Of a stretch of 40,094 nt of DNA, positions 25,211 to 33,367 are shown one piece after another. Numbering within the stretch: the stretch's first letter is position 1; the number at the start of each line of letters is the position of its first letter. Origin of the DNA: Burkholderiaceae bacterium (GTDB lineage Bacteria; Pseudomonadota; Gammaproteobacteria; Burkholderiales; Burkholderiaceae_D); assembly GCA_019751755.1 (NCBI GenBank), contig JAIENA010000255.1, forward strand, positions 1 through 40,094, read 5' to 3'. Position numbers and translations under genes: made by a program. Below the pieces are notes generated by a model. The model was given only the letters and a program-made list of their open reading frames with translations, ran no database searches and had not been told where the DNA came from.

Positions 25211-27562
25211 ATGAACAGCAAATCCGAAGCCTTCATGACCATCGGCGCAGCGAAAGGCTGGGCCGAAGTCGGACAAAACCACCCGCACGAGTCGGCCATC
25301 CTGCACGTACTGGGCGAAGCCACCTATACCGACGATATTCCGGAAGCGCAAGGCACGCTGCACGCCGCGCTGGGCATGTCGCCGAAAGCGCACGCCCGCA
25401 TCGTCTCGATGAACCTGGATCCGGTGCGCGCGATGCCGGGCGTGGTCGACGTGCTGACCTACAAAGACATCCCAGGCACCAACGATTGCGGTCCGATCAT
25501 CCATGACGACCCCATCCTGGCCGAGGAAAAAGTCGAATACGTCGGCCAGCCGATGTTTGTCGTCATCGCCAAGACCCACGACCAGGCCCGCCATGCGGCG
25601 CGCAAGGCCGACATCCAGTGGGAAGAATTGCCGGCCATCCTGACGCCGGAAGCGGCGCGTGACGCGCAATCGTTCGTGGTGCCGCCAATGCGCCTGGAGC
25701 GCGGCAATGCGGCTGAAGCGTTCAAGAAATCCAAAAACTTCTTGAAGGGCACGCTGCACGTGGGCGGCCAGGAACAGTTCTACCTGGAAGGTCAGATTTC
25801 GTACGCGCTGCCGAAAGAAGGCAATGGCATGCACGTGTATTGCTCGACCCAGCACCCGACCGAGATGCAGCACGTGGTGGCCCACGCCCTGCACTACCCG
25901 TCGCACGCGGTGCAGATCGAGTGCCGCCGCATGGGCGGCGGTTTCGGTGGCAAGGAATCGCAATCGGCGCTGTGGGCCGCCTGCGCCGCCGTGGCGGCGG
26001 CCAAGCTGCGCCGCCCGGTCAAACTGCGCGCCGACCGTGACGACGACATGATGGTCACCGGCAAGCGCCACTGCTTCTACTATGAATACGAGATGGGCTA
26101 TGACGACAATGGCCTGATCACCGCCGCGAAAGTGGAAATGGTGTCGCGCGCCGGCTTCTCGGCCGACTTGTCGGCGCCGGTGGCAACCCGCGCGGTGTGC
26201 CACTTCGACAATACCTACTACCTGTCGGACGTCGATATCCGCGCCATGGCCGGCAAGACCAACACCCAGTCGAACACCGCGTTCCGCGGCTTCGGCGGCC
26301 CGCAGGGCGCGATCGCGATCGAATACATCGTCGATGAAATCGCCCGCAACCTGGGAATCGACCAGCTCGACGTACGTAAAGTCAACTTCTACGGCCGCAA
26401 TGACGAAGAAGGCCGCAACGTCACCCAGTATGGCCAGAAGATCAAGGACAACGTCATCCATGAACTGGTGGCGCAGCTGGAAACGGAATCGAACTACCGC
26501 GCACGCCGGAAAGAGGTCGACGCCTTCAACGCCACCAGCCCGGTCTTGAAGAAGGGCCTGGCGATTACCCCGGTCAAATTCGGTATCGCGTTCAACGTGA
26601 CCCACTTCAACCAGGCCGGCGCGCTGGTCCACATCTACACCGACGGTTCGGTGCTGGTGAACCACGGCGGCACGGAGATGGGACAAGGCATCAACACCAA
26701 GGTGTGCCAGGTGGTGGCGCATGAACTGGGGATTCCGCTGGCCCGGGTCCGCGCCAGCGCGACCGACACCTCAAAAGTCGCGAACACCTCGGCCACGGCG
26801 GCCTCGACCGGCGCCGACCTGAACGGCAAAGCCGCGCAAGATGCGGCGGCCACGCTGAACAAGCGCCTGCGCGACTTCGCGGCGAAAACCTACAGCGTCC
26901 CGGCGGAAGAGATCGTGTTCGCGGCCGGCATCGTATATGCCGGTGACATCACAACCACGTTTGCCGAACTGGTGGCGGCCGCCTACCTGGCCCGCGTGCA
27001 ACTGTGGTCGGACGGCTTCTATGCCACCCCGGGCCTGTCGTGGGACCGCGCCTCGATGACCGGCAACCCGTTCGGCTACTATGCCTACGGCGCGTCGGTG
27101 TCGGAAGTGATTGTCGACACCCTGACCGGCGAATGGAAACTGCTGGACGTCAATGCGCTGTACGACGCGGGTAATTCGCTGAACCCGGCCATCGACGTCG
27201 GCCAGGTGGAAGGCGCGTTCATCCAGGGCATGGGCTGGCTGACGACGGAAGAACTGTGGTGGAACAAAACCGGCAAGCTGATGACGCACGCGCCGTCCAC
27301 CTACAAGATTCCCGCCGTATCGGACTGCCCGGACAATTTCGATATTCGCCTGTTCAAGAACCGCAACCCGTTCGACAGTATCCACCGTTCGAAAGCCGTG
27401 GGCGAACCGCCGCTGCTGCTGCCGTTCTCGGTATTCCTGGCGATCCGCAACGCGGTGTCGTCGGTGGGCGAACACAAGATCAACCCGCCACTGCGCGCGC
27501 CAGCCACCAGCGAAGCGATTCTCGACGCGGTGGAGGCGGTGAAGGCGCAACTCGCCGCGTAA
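25211..27562 (+). CDS. xdhB: Xanthine dehydrogenase large subunit, XdhB (molybdopterin)
   Basis: A 783-residue Mo-cofactor subunit that hydroxylates hypoxanthine and xanthine to urate. Motifs in order: GEATYTDDIPE near the N-terminus, GGQEQFYLEGQ, GGGFGGKES (about 242), FRGFGGPQG (about 358), GGTEMGQGINTKV and GEPPLLLP with the presumed base Glu732. Length is normal for the two-subunit bacterial enzyme. TAAGGAG precedes the ATG. A strong terminator lies 60 bp after the stop, closing the allC-permease-xdhAB block. Confidence 0.95.
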   Translation: MNSKSEAFMTIGAAKGWAEVGQNHPHESAILHVLGEATYTDDIPEAQGTLHAALGMSPKAHARIVSMNLDPVRAMPGVVDVLTYKDIPGTNDCGPIIHDDPILAEEKVEYVGQPMFVVIAKTHDQARHAARKADIQWEELPAILTPEAARDAQSFVVPPMRLERGNAAEAFKKSKNFLKGTLHVGGQEQFYLEGQISYALPKEGNGMHVYCSTQHPTEMQHVVAHALHYPSHAVQIECRRMGGGFGGKESQSALWAACAAVAAAKLRRPVKLRADRDDDMMVTGKRHCFYYEYEMGYDDNGLITAAKVEMVSRAGFSADLSAPVATRAVCHFDNTYYLSDVDIRAMAGKTNTQSNTAFRGFGGPQGAIAIEYIVDEIARNLGIDQLDVRKVNFYGRNDEEGRNVTQYGQKIKDNVIHELVAQLETESNYRARRKEVDAFNATSPVLKKGLAITPVKFGIAFNVTHFNQAGALVHIYTDGSVLVNHGGTEMGQGINTKVCQVVAHELGIPLARVRASATDTSKVANTSATAASTGADLNGKAAQDAAATLNKRLRDFAAKTYSVPAEEIVFAAGIVYAGDITTTFAELVAAAYLARVQLWSDGFYATPGLSWDRASMTGNPFGYYAYGASVSEVIVDTLTGEWKLLDVNALYDAGNSLNPAIDVGQVEGAFIQGMGWLTTEELWWNKTGKLMTHAPSTYKIPAVSDCPDNFDIRLFKNRNPFDSIHRSKAVGEPPLLLPFSVFLAIRNAVSSVGEHKINPPLRAPATSEAILDAVEAVKAQLAA

Positions 27563-27622
27563 TCAGTAAATAGTCAGAAAATAAGCAGAAAATCAGCAGC
27601 AGCGCTCAGCGTTGCATGCGCA

Positions 27623-27658
27623 AAGCCGGACCCGCCTCACGGCGGATCCGGCTTTTTT
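27623..27658 (+). terminator. Intrinsic terminator after xdhB
   Basis: AAGCCGGA and CCGCC pair with GGCGG and TCCGGCTT across a TCAC loop, a 14-position stem with one C-A mismatch. Six T follow (27653-27658). Confidence 0.88.
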
Positions 27659-27682
27659 CATGAAATAGTTTTGTTTGCTGAT

Positions 27683-27725
27683 TTGATCTATATCAAAGTT
27701 ATTGACGGTCTAGACATTTTATAAT
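27683..27725 (+). promoter_or_regulatory. FNR/ANR-type class II promoter of the chemoreceptor gene
   Basis: TTGAT-CTAT-ATCAA at 27683-27696 is an exact match to the FNR/ANR consensus TTGAT-N4-ATCAA. A perfect -10 TATAAT lies at 27720-27725. With a start at about 27731 the box centre falls at -41.5, the classical spacing for class II activation. No properly spaced -35 exists, as expected for an activated promoter. The predicted leader from 27731 to the gene start at 27967 is about 235 nt and GC-rich, with no clear gene. Confidence 0.75.
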
Positions 27726-27966
27726 TATTGCCATATTGAAATAATTGATGTCAGACCGACGCGGCGCTCGCTGCCTGTCCCGCCGTTGTCCGATTCCAGG
27801 ATGGCCCGATATCGCAGGGCTTCCTTACCGCCCGCCTCCCCATCCCCGAGGCAGGCGCCAACCGACGTTCTATCCAGATCGGGCGTCCGCTGGTCTCGGC
27901 GCATCACTGGCTATCCTGCTTCCCGCTCCCGCGCCTGACATCGCCATCCCCCAACCGGAGTTTTCT

Positions 27967-30033
27967 ATGTTGCACAAGCTGTTAAATTTCCGCGCCTGGA
28001 GCCTCGGCGCCAAGCTTGCCATGTTCACCTTCCTGGTCATGTCGGTCACGCTCATCACCTTGCTGCAACTGGTCAGCTATACGATGAACCAGCGCGCCAC
28101 GCGCATGGCAATGGACGACATGCGGGAAAAAACCCGGCTGGTGGTGGAATTGCTGGAATCATTCGACCAGCAGTTGCGGTCGGAAGCGAACATGCTGGCG
28201 GGCATCATCCGGTCTGACATGCCCGGCCCGCTCGTACTGGAGGCGAACCAGCAGGTCGACGTGGCGGGTGCCGCCACGCCGCTGCTCAAGGCCGGTGACG
28301 TTCCGCTCAACCTGAACTACGCACTGACCGACCGCTTTACCGAGAAAACCGGCGCCATCGCCACGATTTTCGTCAAACATGGCGACGACTTCGTGCGCGT
28401 GGCCACGTCCCTGAAGAAGGAAGACGGCACACGCGCCGTGGGCACCAAACTGGACCACCAGCATCCCGCCTATCCGGCCATCATCGCAGGCCAGGCCTAT
28501 GTCGGCAACGCAACGTTGTTCGGCCAGCAGTACATGACCGAATATGAACCCGTCAAGGACGCCGGCGGACAAGTCATTGCCGTATTGTTCATCGGCCGCA
28601 ATTTCAGCGCGGCGGTCAAACAGCTCAAGGACCGCATCCGCAACTTGAAACTCGGCGAGACGGGCTATTTCTATGTGCTCGACGCCAAGCCCGGCAAGGA
28701 CCAGGGCACGCTGGTGCTGCATCCCAACCAGGAGGGCAAGAATATCATCGACTCGAAAGATGCGCGCGGCCGCGCCTTCATCCAGGACATGGTGACGCAA
28801 CAAGAGGGCACCATCACCTACCCTTGGATCAACAGCGAGCGTGGTGAAACCGCGCCGCGCGACAAAGTCGTGGCGTTCTTGCCCATGAAAAGCTGGGACT
28901 GGGTCGTGGCCGGCGGTATTTATGTCGATGAATATACCACCGAGACGAATGCGGCAACCAGGTACTATGCCTTGGTCGCGGTGGCGCTGACGCTGGCCAT
29001 GGGCGGACTGATCCGCTGGATCATGCACGTACGCCTGTCGTTGCCACTGCGCGTCGCCACCAACGCGGCCGGGTTGCTGGCCAGCGGCGACCTGACCGCC
29101 CATGTCGACAGCGGCCGCGATGACGAGATAGGCCAACTGCTGACCGCGATCAATGGCATCGGCGCCGGCCTGGCCCAGGTCGTCCAGCATGTGCGCGACA
29201 GCACCACGCTGATCGTCGATTCCTCGCACGACATCGCGCGGGGCAATGCCGATTTGTCCGGTCGCACCGAGGCGCAAGCCAGTTCACTGGAACAGACCGC
29301 CGCCTCGATGCACGAACTCACCGGCGCCGTGCGCCAGAACTTCGACAGTGCGCGCCATGCCAACGACCTGGCGCTGTCCGCCTCCGACAGCGCCGCGCGC
29401 GGCCGCGCCGTGGCGCTGCAAGTGAGCGCCACGATGGACAACATCCAGGACAGCGCGCGCAGGATCGTGGACATCGTCAGCGTGATCGACGGCATCGCGT
29501 TCCAGACCAATATCCTCGCTTTGAATGCCGCGGTGGAAGCGGCCCGCGCCGGCGAGCAGGGGCGCGGCTTTGCCGTCGTCGCCAGCGAGGTGCGCAACCT
29601 GGCCCAGCGCTCGGCCGTGGCCGCGCGGGAAATCGCGACGCTGATCGGCGATTCGGTCGCCAAGGTGGAAGCCGGGGGTGCACTGACCACCGCCATGGCC
29701 GCCACCATGGACGACATCGTCAACGCCGTCACCAACGTGACCGGCATCATGACCGAGATTAGCGCGGCCAGCCGTGAACAAACCAACGGCATTGAACAGG
29801 TGAACCAGGCTGTCACGCAGATGGACCAGATGACGCAGCAAAACGCGGCCATGGTGGAACGGGCCAGCGCAGCCGCCCAGGCCATGGTGGCCCAGGCCGA
29901 CACGCTGGTGGCCGCAGTGGGCGAATTCAAGACGGGCCAGACACCGGCACGCCCGCACCCGGAACTGTCCGTTATCACCAACCCGAGCCGACAATTGCGC
30001 GGCCCGGACAGCCAGTCCAGGAAGGTGGCCTAG
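27967..30033 (+). CDS. Methyl-accepting chemotaxis protein with periplasmic Cache-type sensor
   Basis: A 688-residue chemoreceptor. TM1 is about residues 14-38, and a periplasmic sensor of about 290 residues resembles Cache family domains ([26 protein letters not shown]). TM2 is about 332-352, followed by HAMP and the signalling domain with the conserved hairpin tip [20 protein letters not shown]. No CheR-binding pentapeptide is present at the C-terminus (SQSRKVA). The ATG at 27967 has a CGGAG ribosome site. An open frame reaches 27745, but that extension is Pro/Arg-rich and lacks a ribosome site. The FNR-type promoter suggests expression under low oxygen. The ligand is unknown; Cache receptors often bind organic acids, amino acids or purines. 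Confidence 0.9.
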   Translation: MLHKLLNFRAWSLGAKLAMFTFLVMSVTLITLLQLVSYTMNQRATRMAMDDMREKTRLVVELLESFDQQLRSEANMLAGIIRSDMPGPLVLEANQQVDVAGAATPLLKAGDVPLNLNYALTDRFTEKTGAIATIFVKHGDDFVRVATSLKKEDGTRAVGTKLDHQHPAYPAIIAGQAYVGNATLFGQQYMTEYEPVKDAGGQVIAVLFIGRNFSAAVKQLKDRIRNLKLGETGYFYVLDAKPGKDQGTLVLHPNQEGKNIIDSKDARGRAFIQDMVTQQEGTITYPWINSERGETAPRDKVVAFLPMKSWDWVVAGGIYVDEYTTETNAATRYYALVAVALTLAMGGLIRWIMHVRLSLPLRVATNAAGLLASGDLTAHVDSGRDDEIGQLLTAINGIGAGLAQVVQHVRDSTTLIVDSSHDIARGNADLSGRTEAQASSLEQTAASMHELTGAVRQNFDSARHANDLALSASDSAARGRAVALQVSATMDNIQDSARRIVDIVSVIDGIAFQTNILALNAAVEAARAGEQGRGFAVVASEVRNLAQRSAVAAREIATLIGDSVAKVEAGGALTTAMAATMDDIVNAVTNVTGIMTEISAASREQTNGIEQVNQAVTQMDQMTQQNAAMVERASAAAQAMVAQADTLVAAVGEFKTGQTPARPHPELSVITNPSRQLRGPDSQSRKVA

Positions 30034-30180
30034 CGTTGCTCTCGGCCGTAGCAAGTACCGGGCAGGAAGGACGTGGCTGGCAAATGGGTGGCTTGCACAA
30101 TATAACTGATGTCAGCGGGACAGCATCGACACTGACCGGGAAAACCCGTAGCATCATCAGGAGATTAGCAGTGCCCGACG

Positions 30181-30954
30181 ATGTTCCCCATGACTAAAGT
30201 TCTGTTGATTACCCTGCTGGCAATGCTGCCGGCCGCGTTTGCGGGCGAGCCGCCGATGCGCGTCTGCAGCCTCAGCCTCGCCCCGCAAACCATGAAAGAT
30301 GCCGACGATCAGCCGGCCGGCTATGCCGTTGAAATCCTGCAAAACGTGGCCGCCATGCTGCACTGGGAGATCCGGATTGACCACATGCCGTGGGCGCGGG
30401 TGGTGTCGGAAATGAAGCTGGGCCGCTGCGACATGGCCATGACGGTGTTGTATTTTAAGGATTACGCCGAGTACATGCTGTTTCCGCACGAAGCCATCCT
30501 CGACCAGAAAAACGTGCTGGTGGTGCGGCGCGGCAGCGGCATCCGGTTTGACGGCAACCTGGAACGGTTCATGCACCGTTACACGATCGGGCTATATGCC
30601 GACAAACGGGTCAATGATGAATTTGAAACCTTGCGCCACGCACCATGGGCCCGTGTCGATACCGTGCCTACGGCGGAACTGAACATGAAAAAACTGCTGT
30701 ACAAGCGCTTCGATGCGATCATCGAAAACGACTTGAACATCACGTATGAAATGCGCAAGCTGGGCAAGCTCGATGACGTCGAAATCCTGTCGCCGCCATT
30801 GAGCGTGACGCCGGCCTATATCGTGTTTTCACACAAGCCGGAGTCGCTGGGGCGGATCCGCCAGTACGATACCGCACTGGCGCAATTCAAGCGCTCGGAG
30901 AAGTTCCGCCTGTTGACGGGCCGTTACCTGCCCGACAGAACGCCGTCAGACTAA
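30181..30954 (+). CDS. Periplasmic solute-binding protein, family 3 (orphan)
   Basis: A 257-residue protein with a signal peptide (MTKVLLITLLAMLPAAFAGE) and a type 3 extracellular solute-binding fold: PAGYAVEILQNVAAMLHWEI, MPWARVVSEMKLGRCDMAM and FDAIIENDLNI. Relatives bind polar amino acids or act as small periplasmic sensors. No permease or ATPase genes are next to it, so it is an orphan. AGGAGA lies 16 bases before the ATG at 30181, rather far, and a second ATG at 30190 is possible. The 147-bp gap after the chemoreceptor has a weak TATAAC -10 at 30101. It could present ligand to the chemoreceptor upstream, which is speculation. Confidence 0.8.
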   Translation: MFPMTKVLLITLLAMLPAAFAGEPPMRVCSLSLAPQTMKDADDQPAGYAVEILQNVAAMLHWEIRIDHMPWARVVSEMKLGRCDMAMTVLYFKDYAEYMLFPHEAILDQKNVLVVRRGSGIRFDGNLERFMHRYTIGLYADKRVNDEFETLRHAPWARVDTVPTAELNMKKLLYKRFDAIIENDLNITYEMRKLGKLDDVEILSPPLSVTPAYIVFSHKPESLGRIRQYDTALAQFKRSEKFRLLTGRYLPDRTPSD

Positions 30955-30963
30955 GGCTCAGGT

Positions 30964-31647
30964 TCACTCAAACTGTTTCTTGAACTCGGCAAACTGTGCC
31001 GCCAGGTCCGATACTTCCTGCCGCAATTGCGCCACTTCCGCTTCCAGCGCCGCCACCCGGCCCGTTGACGATCCCTGGCCCGCGCCGGACGTGCCGCCGA
31101 AGCTGGCCGCCGTTTCTTCGCGCGCCAGTGCTTCTTCGCCGGACAGCAGGTGGCCATAACGCGGCTCCTTCGCCCCCGGCGCCACGGCCAGGCGGCTGGC
31201 TAATGGCGGGTATTTGTCGATCAGGAATTGCAGCGCCTGTTCAACATCGGCCACGGTCTTGAATTCATGCAGGCGGCCGCTGCGGGTGCGCACTTCGCCG
31301 GCGGTTTGCAGGCCGCGCAGCATCAGGATCGTCAGCACCGCCACCTTGTCCTGTTCCAGCGACCACTTGATGCGCATGCGGTGTTCGTACTTCGTCACGC
31401 GCGCGCCGGCCTGCGTAATGCCGTTGACGAATTTGCGCTGCATGAGGCGCTGCAGGGTTTCGGCCACGGTGTCTTCGGACAGCGACATCACCGGATCGCG
31501 GCTCGATAACTGGTTGCAGCCGTTGGTGATCGCGTTGAGCGACATCGGGTAATTATCGGGGGTGAGCGCTTCTTTTTCTGCCAGCACCGCCAGTACCCGT
31601 ACTTCGAACGGGTCCAGCAGGTTGGGGTTGTCTGCTTCGTGAGTCAT
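30964..31647 (-). CDS. yceH: YceH/UPF0502 family protein
   Basis: A 227-residue DUF480 protein with two winged-helix-like repeats. LLDPFEVRVLAVLAEKEALTPDNYPMSL, broken into LLDPFEVRVLAVLAEKE and NYPMSLNAITNGCNQLSSR, is the family signature. A C-terminal coiled coil (VAALEAEVAQLRQEVSDLAA) follows a Gly/Ser linker. AAGGA precedes the ATG. It starts 10 bp after cysE on the same strand, so they are co-transcribed. The function is not established; DNA binding is inferred from the fold. Confidence 0.9.
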   Translation of the reverse strand: MTHEADNPNLLDPFEVRVLAVLAEKEALTPDNYPMSLNAITNGCNQLSSRDPVMSLSEDTVAETLQRLMQRKFVNGITQAGARVTKYEHRMRIKWSLEQDKVAVLTILMLRGLQTAGEVRTRSGRLHEFKTVADVEQALQFLIDKYPPLASRLAVAPGAKEPRYGHLLSGEEALAREETAASFGGTSGAGQGSSTGRVAALEAEVAQLRQEVSDLAAQFAEFKKQFE

Positions 31648-31657
31648 GCGCTGTTCC

Positions 31658-32446
31658 TTATTCGACGAGCTTGTTCAATTGGGCGGGATCGAATTTATCA
31701 CACTCGGGCAAGGCCTTACAGTCCAACCCCGCCGCTTTCATGGTGGCGGCCAGCTGTTCGATCTGCCGTTGCTGCAGCGCCGCGTGGTCGATCAGCGCGT
31801 GCAAGGCCTTCGACAGCGGGTCGTCGCCATTGGCCGACAGGCCGTAGGACGTGAACAGGTTGGCCACGGCGGCCGGCGCCGCCGCCGCTTGCGCGGCCTG
31901 TTGCTGCGGGCCTGGCGCCGAATTTTGAACCGCATTTTGAACAATATGGGCCGGGTTGCCGACCGCTGTGCCGCCAGCCGGCACCGGTTTCAGCAACACC
32001 GCGTTGGAGCCCACCTTGGCATATTCACCCACGGTGAAATTGCCCAGCACCTTGGCGCCGGCGCCAATGATGACGCCGCGCTCAAGCGTGGGGTGGCGTT
32101 TGGCGCCGCTCGATAGCGAGGTGCCGCCCAAGGTCACGCCCTGGTAAATCGTGCAGTCGTCGCCCACCACGGCGGTCTCGCCAATGACGACGCCAAAACC
32201 GTGGTCGATAAAGACGCGGCGGCCGATCCAGGCGCCCGGATGGATTTCAATCCCGGTCATCACCCGCGCCAAATGCGATATAAATCGGCCCAGCCATTTC
32301 ATCCGGCGCTGCCAGCACCAGTATGCCCAGCGGTGCATGACAATGGCGTGCAAGCCGGGATAGCAGGTCAGGACCTCCCAGCCGTTGCGGGCGGCGGGAT
32401 CACGGTCGATGATGCTGCGGATGTCTTCTCTCAGGCGACGGAACAT
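31658..32446 (-). CDS. cysE: Serine O-acetyltransferase
   Basis: A 262-residue left-handed beta-helix acetyltransferase that makes O-acetylserine from serine and acetyl-CoA for cysteine synthesis. Motifs: [39 protein letters not shown] and [20 protein letters not shown]. After the helix comes an Ala/Gln-rich linker and a C-terminal helix of about 80 residues, longer than in the shortest (EpsC-type) relatives. I place the start at 32446 ([12 protein letters not shown]), where family similarity begins; ATGs at 32455 and 32488 are also in frame and none has a clear ribosome site. Confidence 0.9.
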   Translation of the reverse strand: MFRRLREDIRSIIDRDPAARNGWEVLTCYPGLHAIVMHRWAYWCWQRRMKWLGRFISHLARVMTGIEIHPGAWIGRRVFIDHGFGVVIGETAVVGDDCTIYQGVTLGGTSLSSGAKRHPTLERGVIIGAGAKVLGNFTVGEYAKVGSNAVLLKPVPAGGTAVGNPAHIVQNAVQNSAPGPQQQAAQAAAAPAAVANLFTSYGLSANGDDPLSKALHALIDHAALQQRQIEQLAATMKAAGLDCKALPECDKFDPAQLNKLVE

Positions 32447-32528
32447 AAAACGCATAAGGTGATGACCGATAGGCGCATCGTAGCGCATTCGGGAAGTGCT
32501 TGATATGGGATTGTGGTGCCGGCGGGGC

Positions 32529-32608
32529 GGCGGATTACGCGCTTCGCGCTCATCCGCCCTACATCGGCCCGTAGGGCGGATGAGCGGGCGCAGCCCGCGT
32601 CATCCGCC
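32529..32608. repeat. REP/BIME-like inverted repeat, copy 2
   Basis: GGCGGATTACG...CATCCGCCCTAC (32529-32562) is followed by the inverted GTAGGGCGGATGAG...CATCCGCC (32571-32608). It matches the unit at 20690-20781, with different hairpin tips. It fills the gap between rlmB and cysE. Confidence 0.85.
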
Positions 32609-32617
32609 TGTGCCTGT

Positions 32618-33364
32618 TTAGGCTTCTTTGGCGAGGCGCTGGCGGCGCGCCTCGTACAGACAGACGCCGGAGGCGACCGAGACGTTCAGACTTTCGACGC
32701 TGCCGAACATGGGGATGCTGACCAGCATGTCGCAGGTTTCGCGGGTCAGGCGGCGCATGCCCTCGCCTTCCGAACCCATGACCAGCGCGGTCGGGCCCGA
32801 GAAGTCGGACTGGTACAAGGTCTTGTCGCCGTCATCGGTGGTGCCGATCAGCCAGATGTCGCGGTCTTTCAAGTCGCGCAGCGTGCGCGCCAGGTTCGTC
32901 ACCGTGATGTACGGGACGTTTTCGGCCGCGCCGCTGGCGACCTTGGCGGCCGTCGCGTTCAAGCCCACGGCACGGTCTTTCGGCACGATCACCGCGTGCG
33001 CGCCGGCGCCATCGGCCACACGCAGGCAGGCGCCCAGGTTGTGCGGGTCGGTAATGCCGTCGAGCACCAGCAACAGCGGCGGGCCTTCAATCGCATCGAG
33101 CAATTCATCAAGGTTGCGCGCCAGCGAAATCTGCTGGGCAAAGGCGATCACGCCCTGGTGACGGTGGGTGCCGACGATCTTGTCGAGGCGGGACGATTCG
33201 ACTGGCATGACGCGCACGCCGAGCGACTTGGCGTTGGCCACCAGGTCGGTCATGCGGCGGTCGTTACGCGCGATATCGACGAAAATTTCTTCCACGGACG
33301 ACGCTTCGTGACGCAGGCGCGAGGTAACGGCGTGGAAGCCGAAAATCATTTTATTTTTAGACAT
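32618..33364 (-). CDS. rlmB: 23S rRNA 2'-O-methyltransferase RlmB (G2251)
   Basis: A 248-residue SpoU/TrmH-family methyltransferase. The N-terminal substrate-binding domain ([15 protein letters not shown]) is followed by the knotted SPOUT domain with [33 protein letters not shown] and [19 protein letters not shown], the three SpoU motifs. It methylates the ribose of G2251 in 23S rRNA. It begins 3 bp after the rnr stop, a pairing also seen in E. coli and many other proteobacteria. Confidence 0.95.
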   Translation of the reverse strand: MSKNKMIFGFHAVTSRLRHEASSVEEIFVDIARNDRRMTDLVANAKSLGVRVMPVESSRLDKIVGTHRHQGVIAFAQQISLARNLDELLDAIEGPPLLLVLDGITDPHNLGACLRVADGAGAHAVIVPKDRAVGLNATAAKVASGAAENVPYITVTNLARTLRDLKDRDIWLIGTTDDGDKTLYQSDFSGPTALVMGSEGEGMRRLTRETCDMLVSIPMFGSVESLNVSVASGVCLYEARRQRLAKEA

Positions 33365-33367
33365 TGC

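Noticed and set aside
27745..27966. A 74-codon N-terminal extension of the chemoreceptor
   Set aside because: It begins only 14 bp after the predicted transcript start, has no ribosome site and is Pro/Arg-rich, while the internal ATG has a CGGAG and is followed by a normal first membrane segment.
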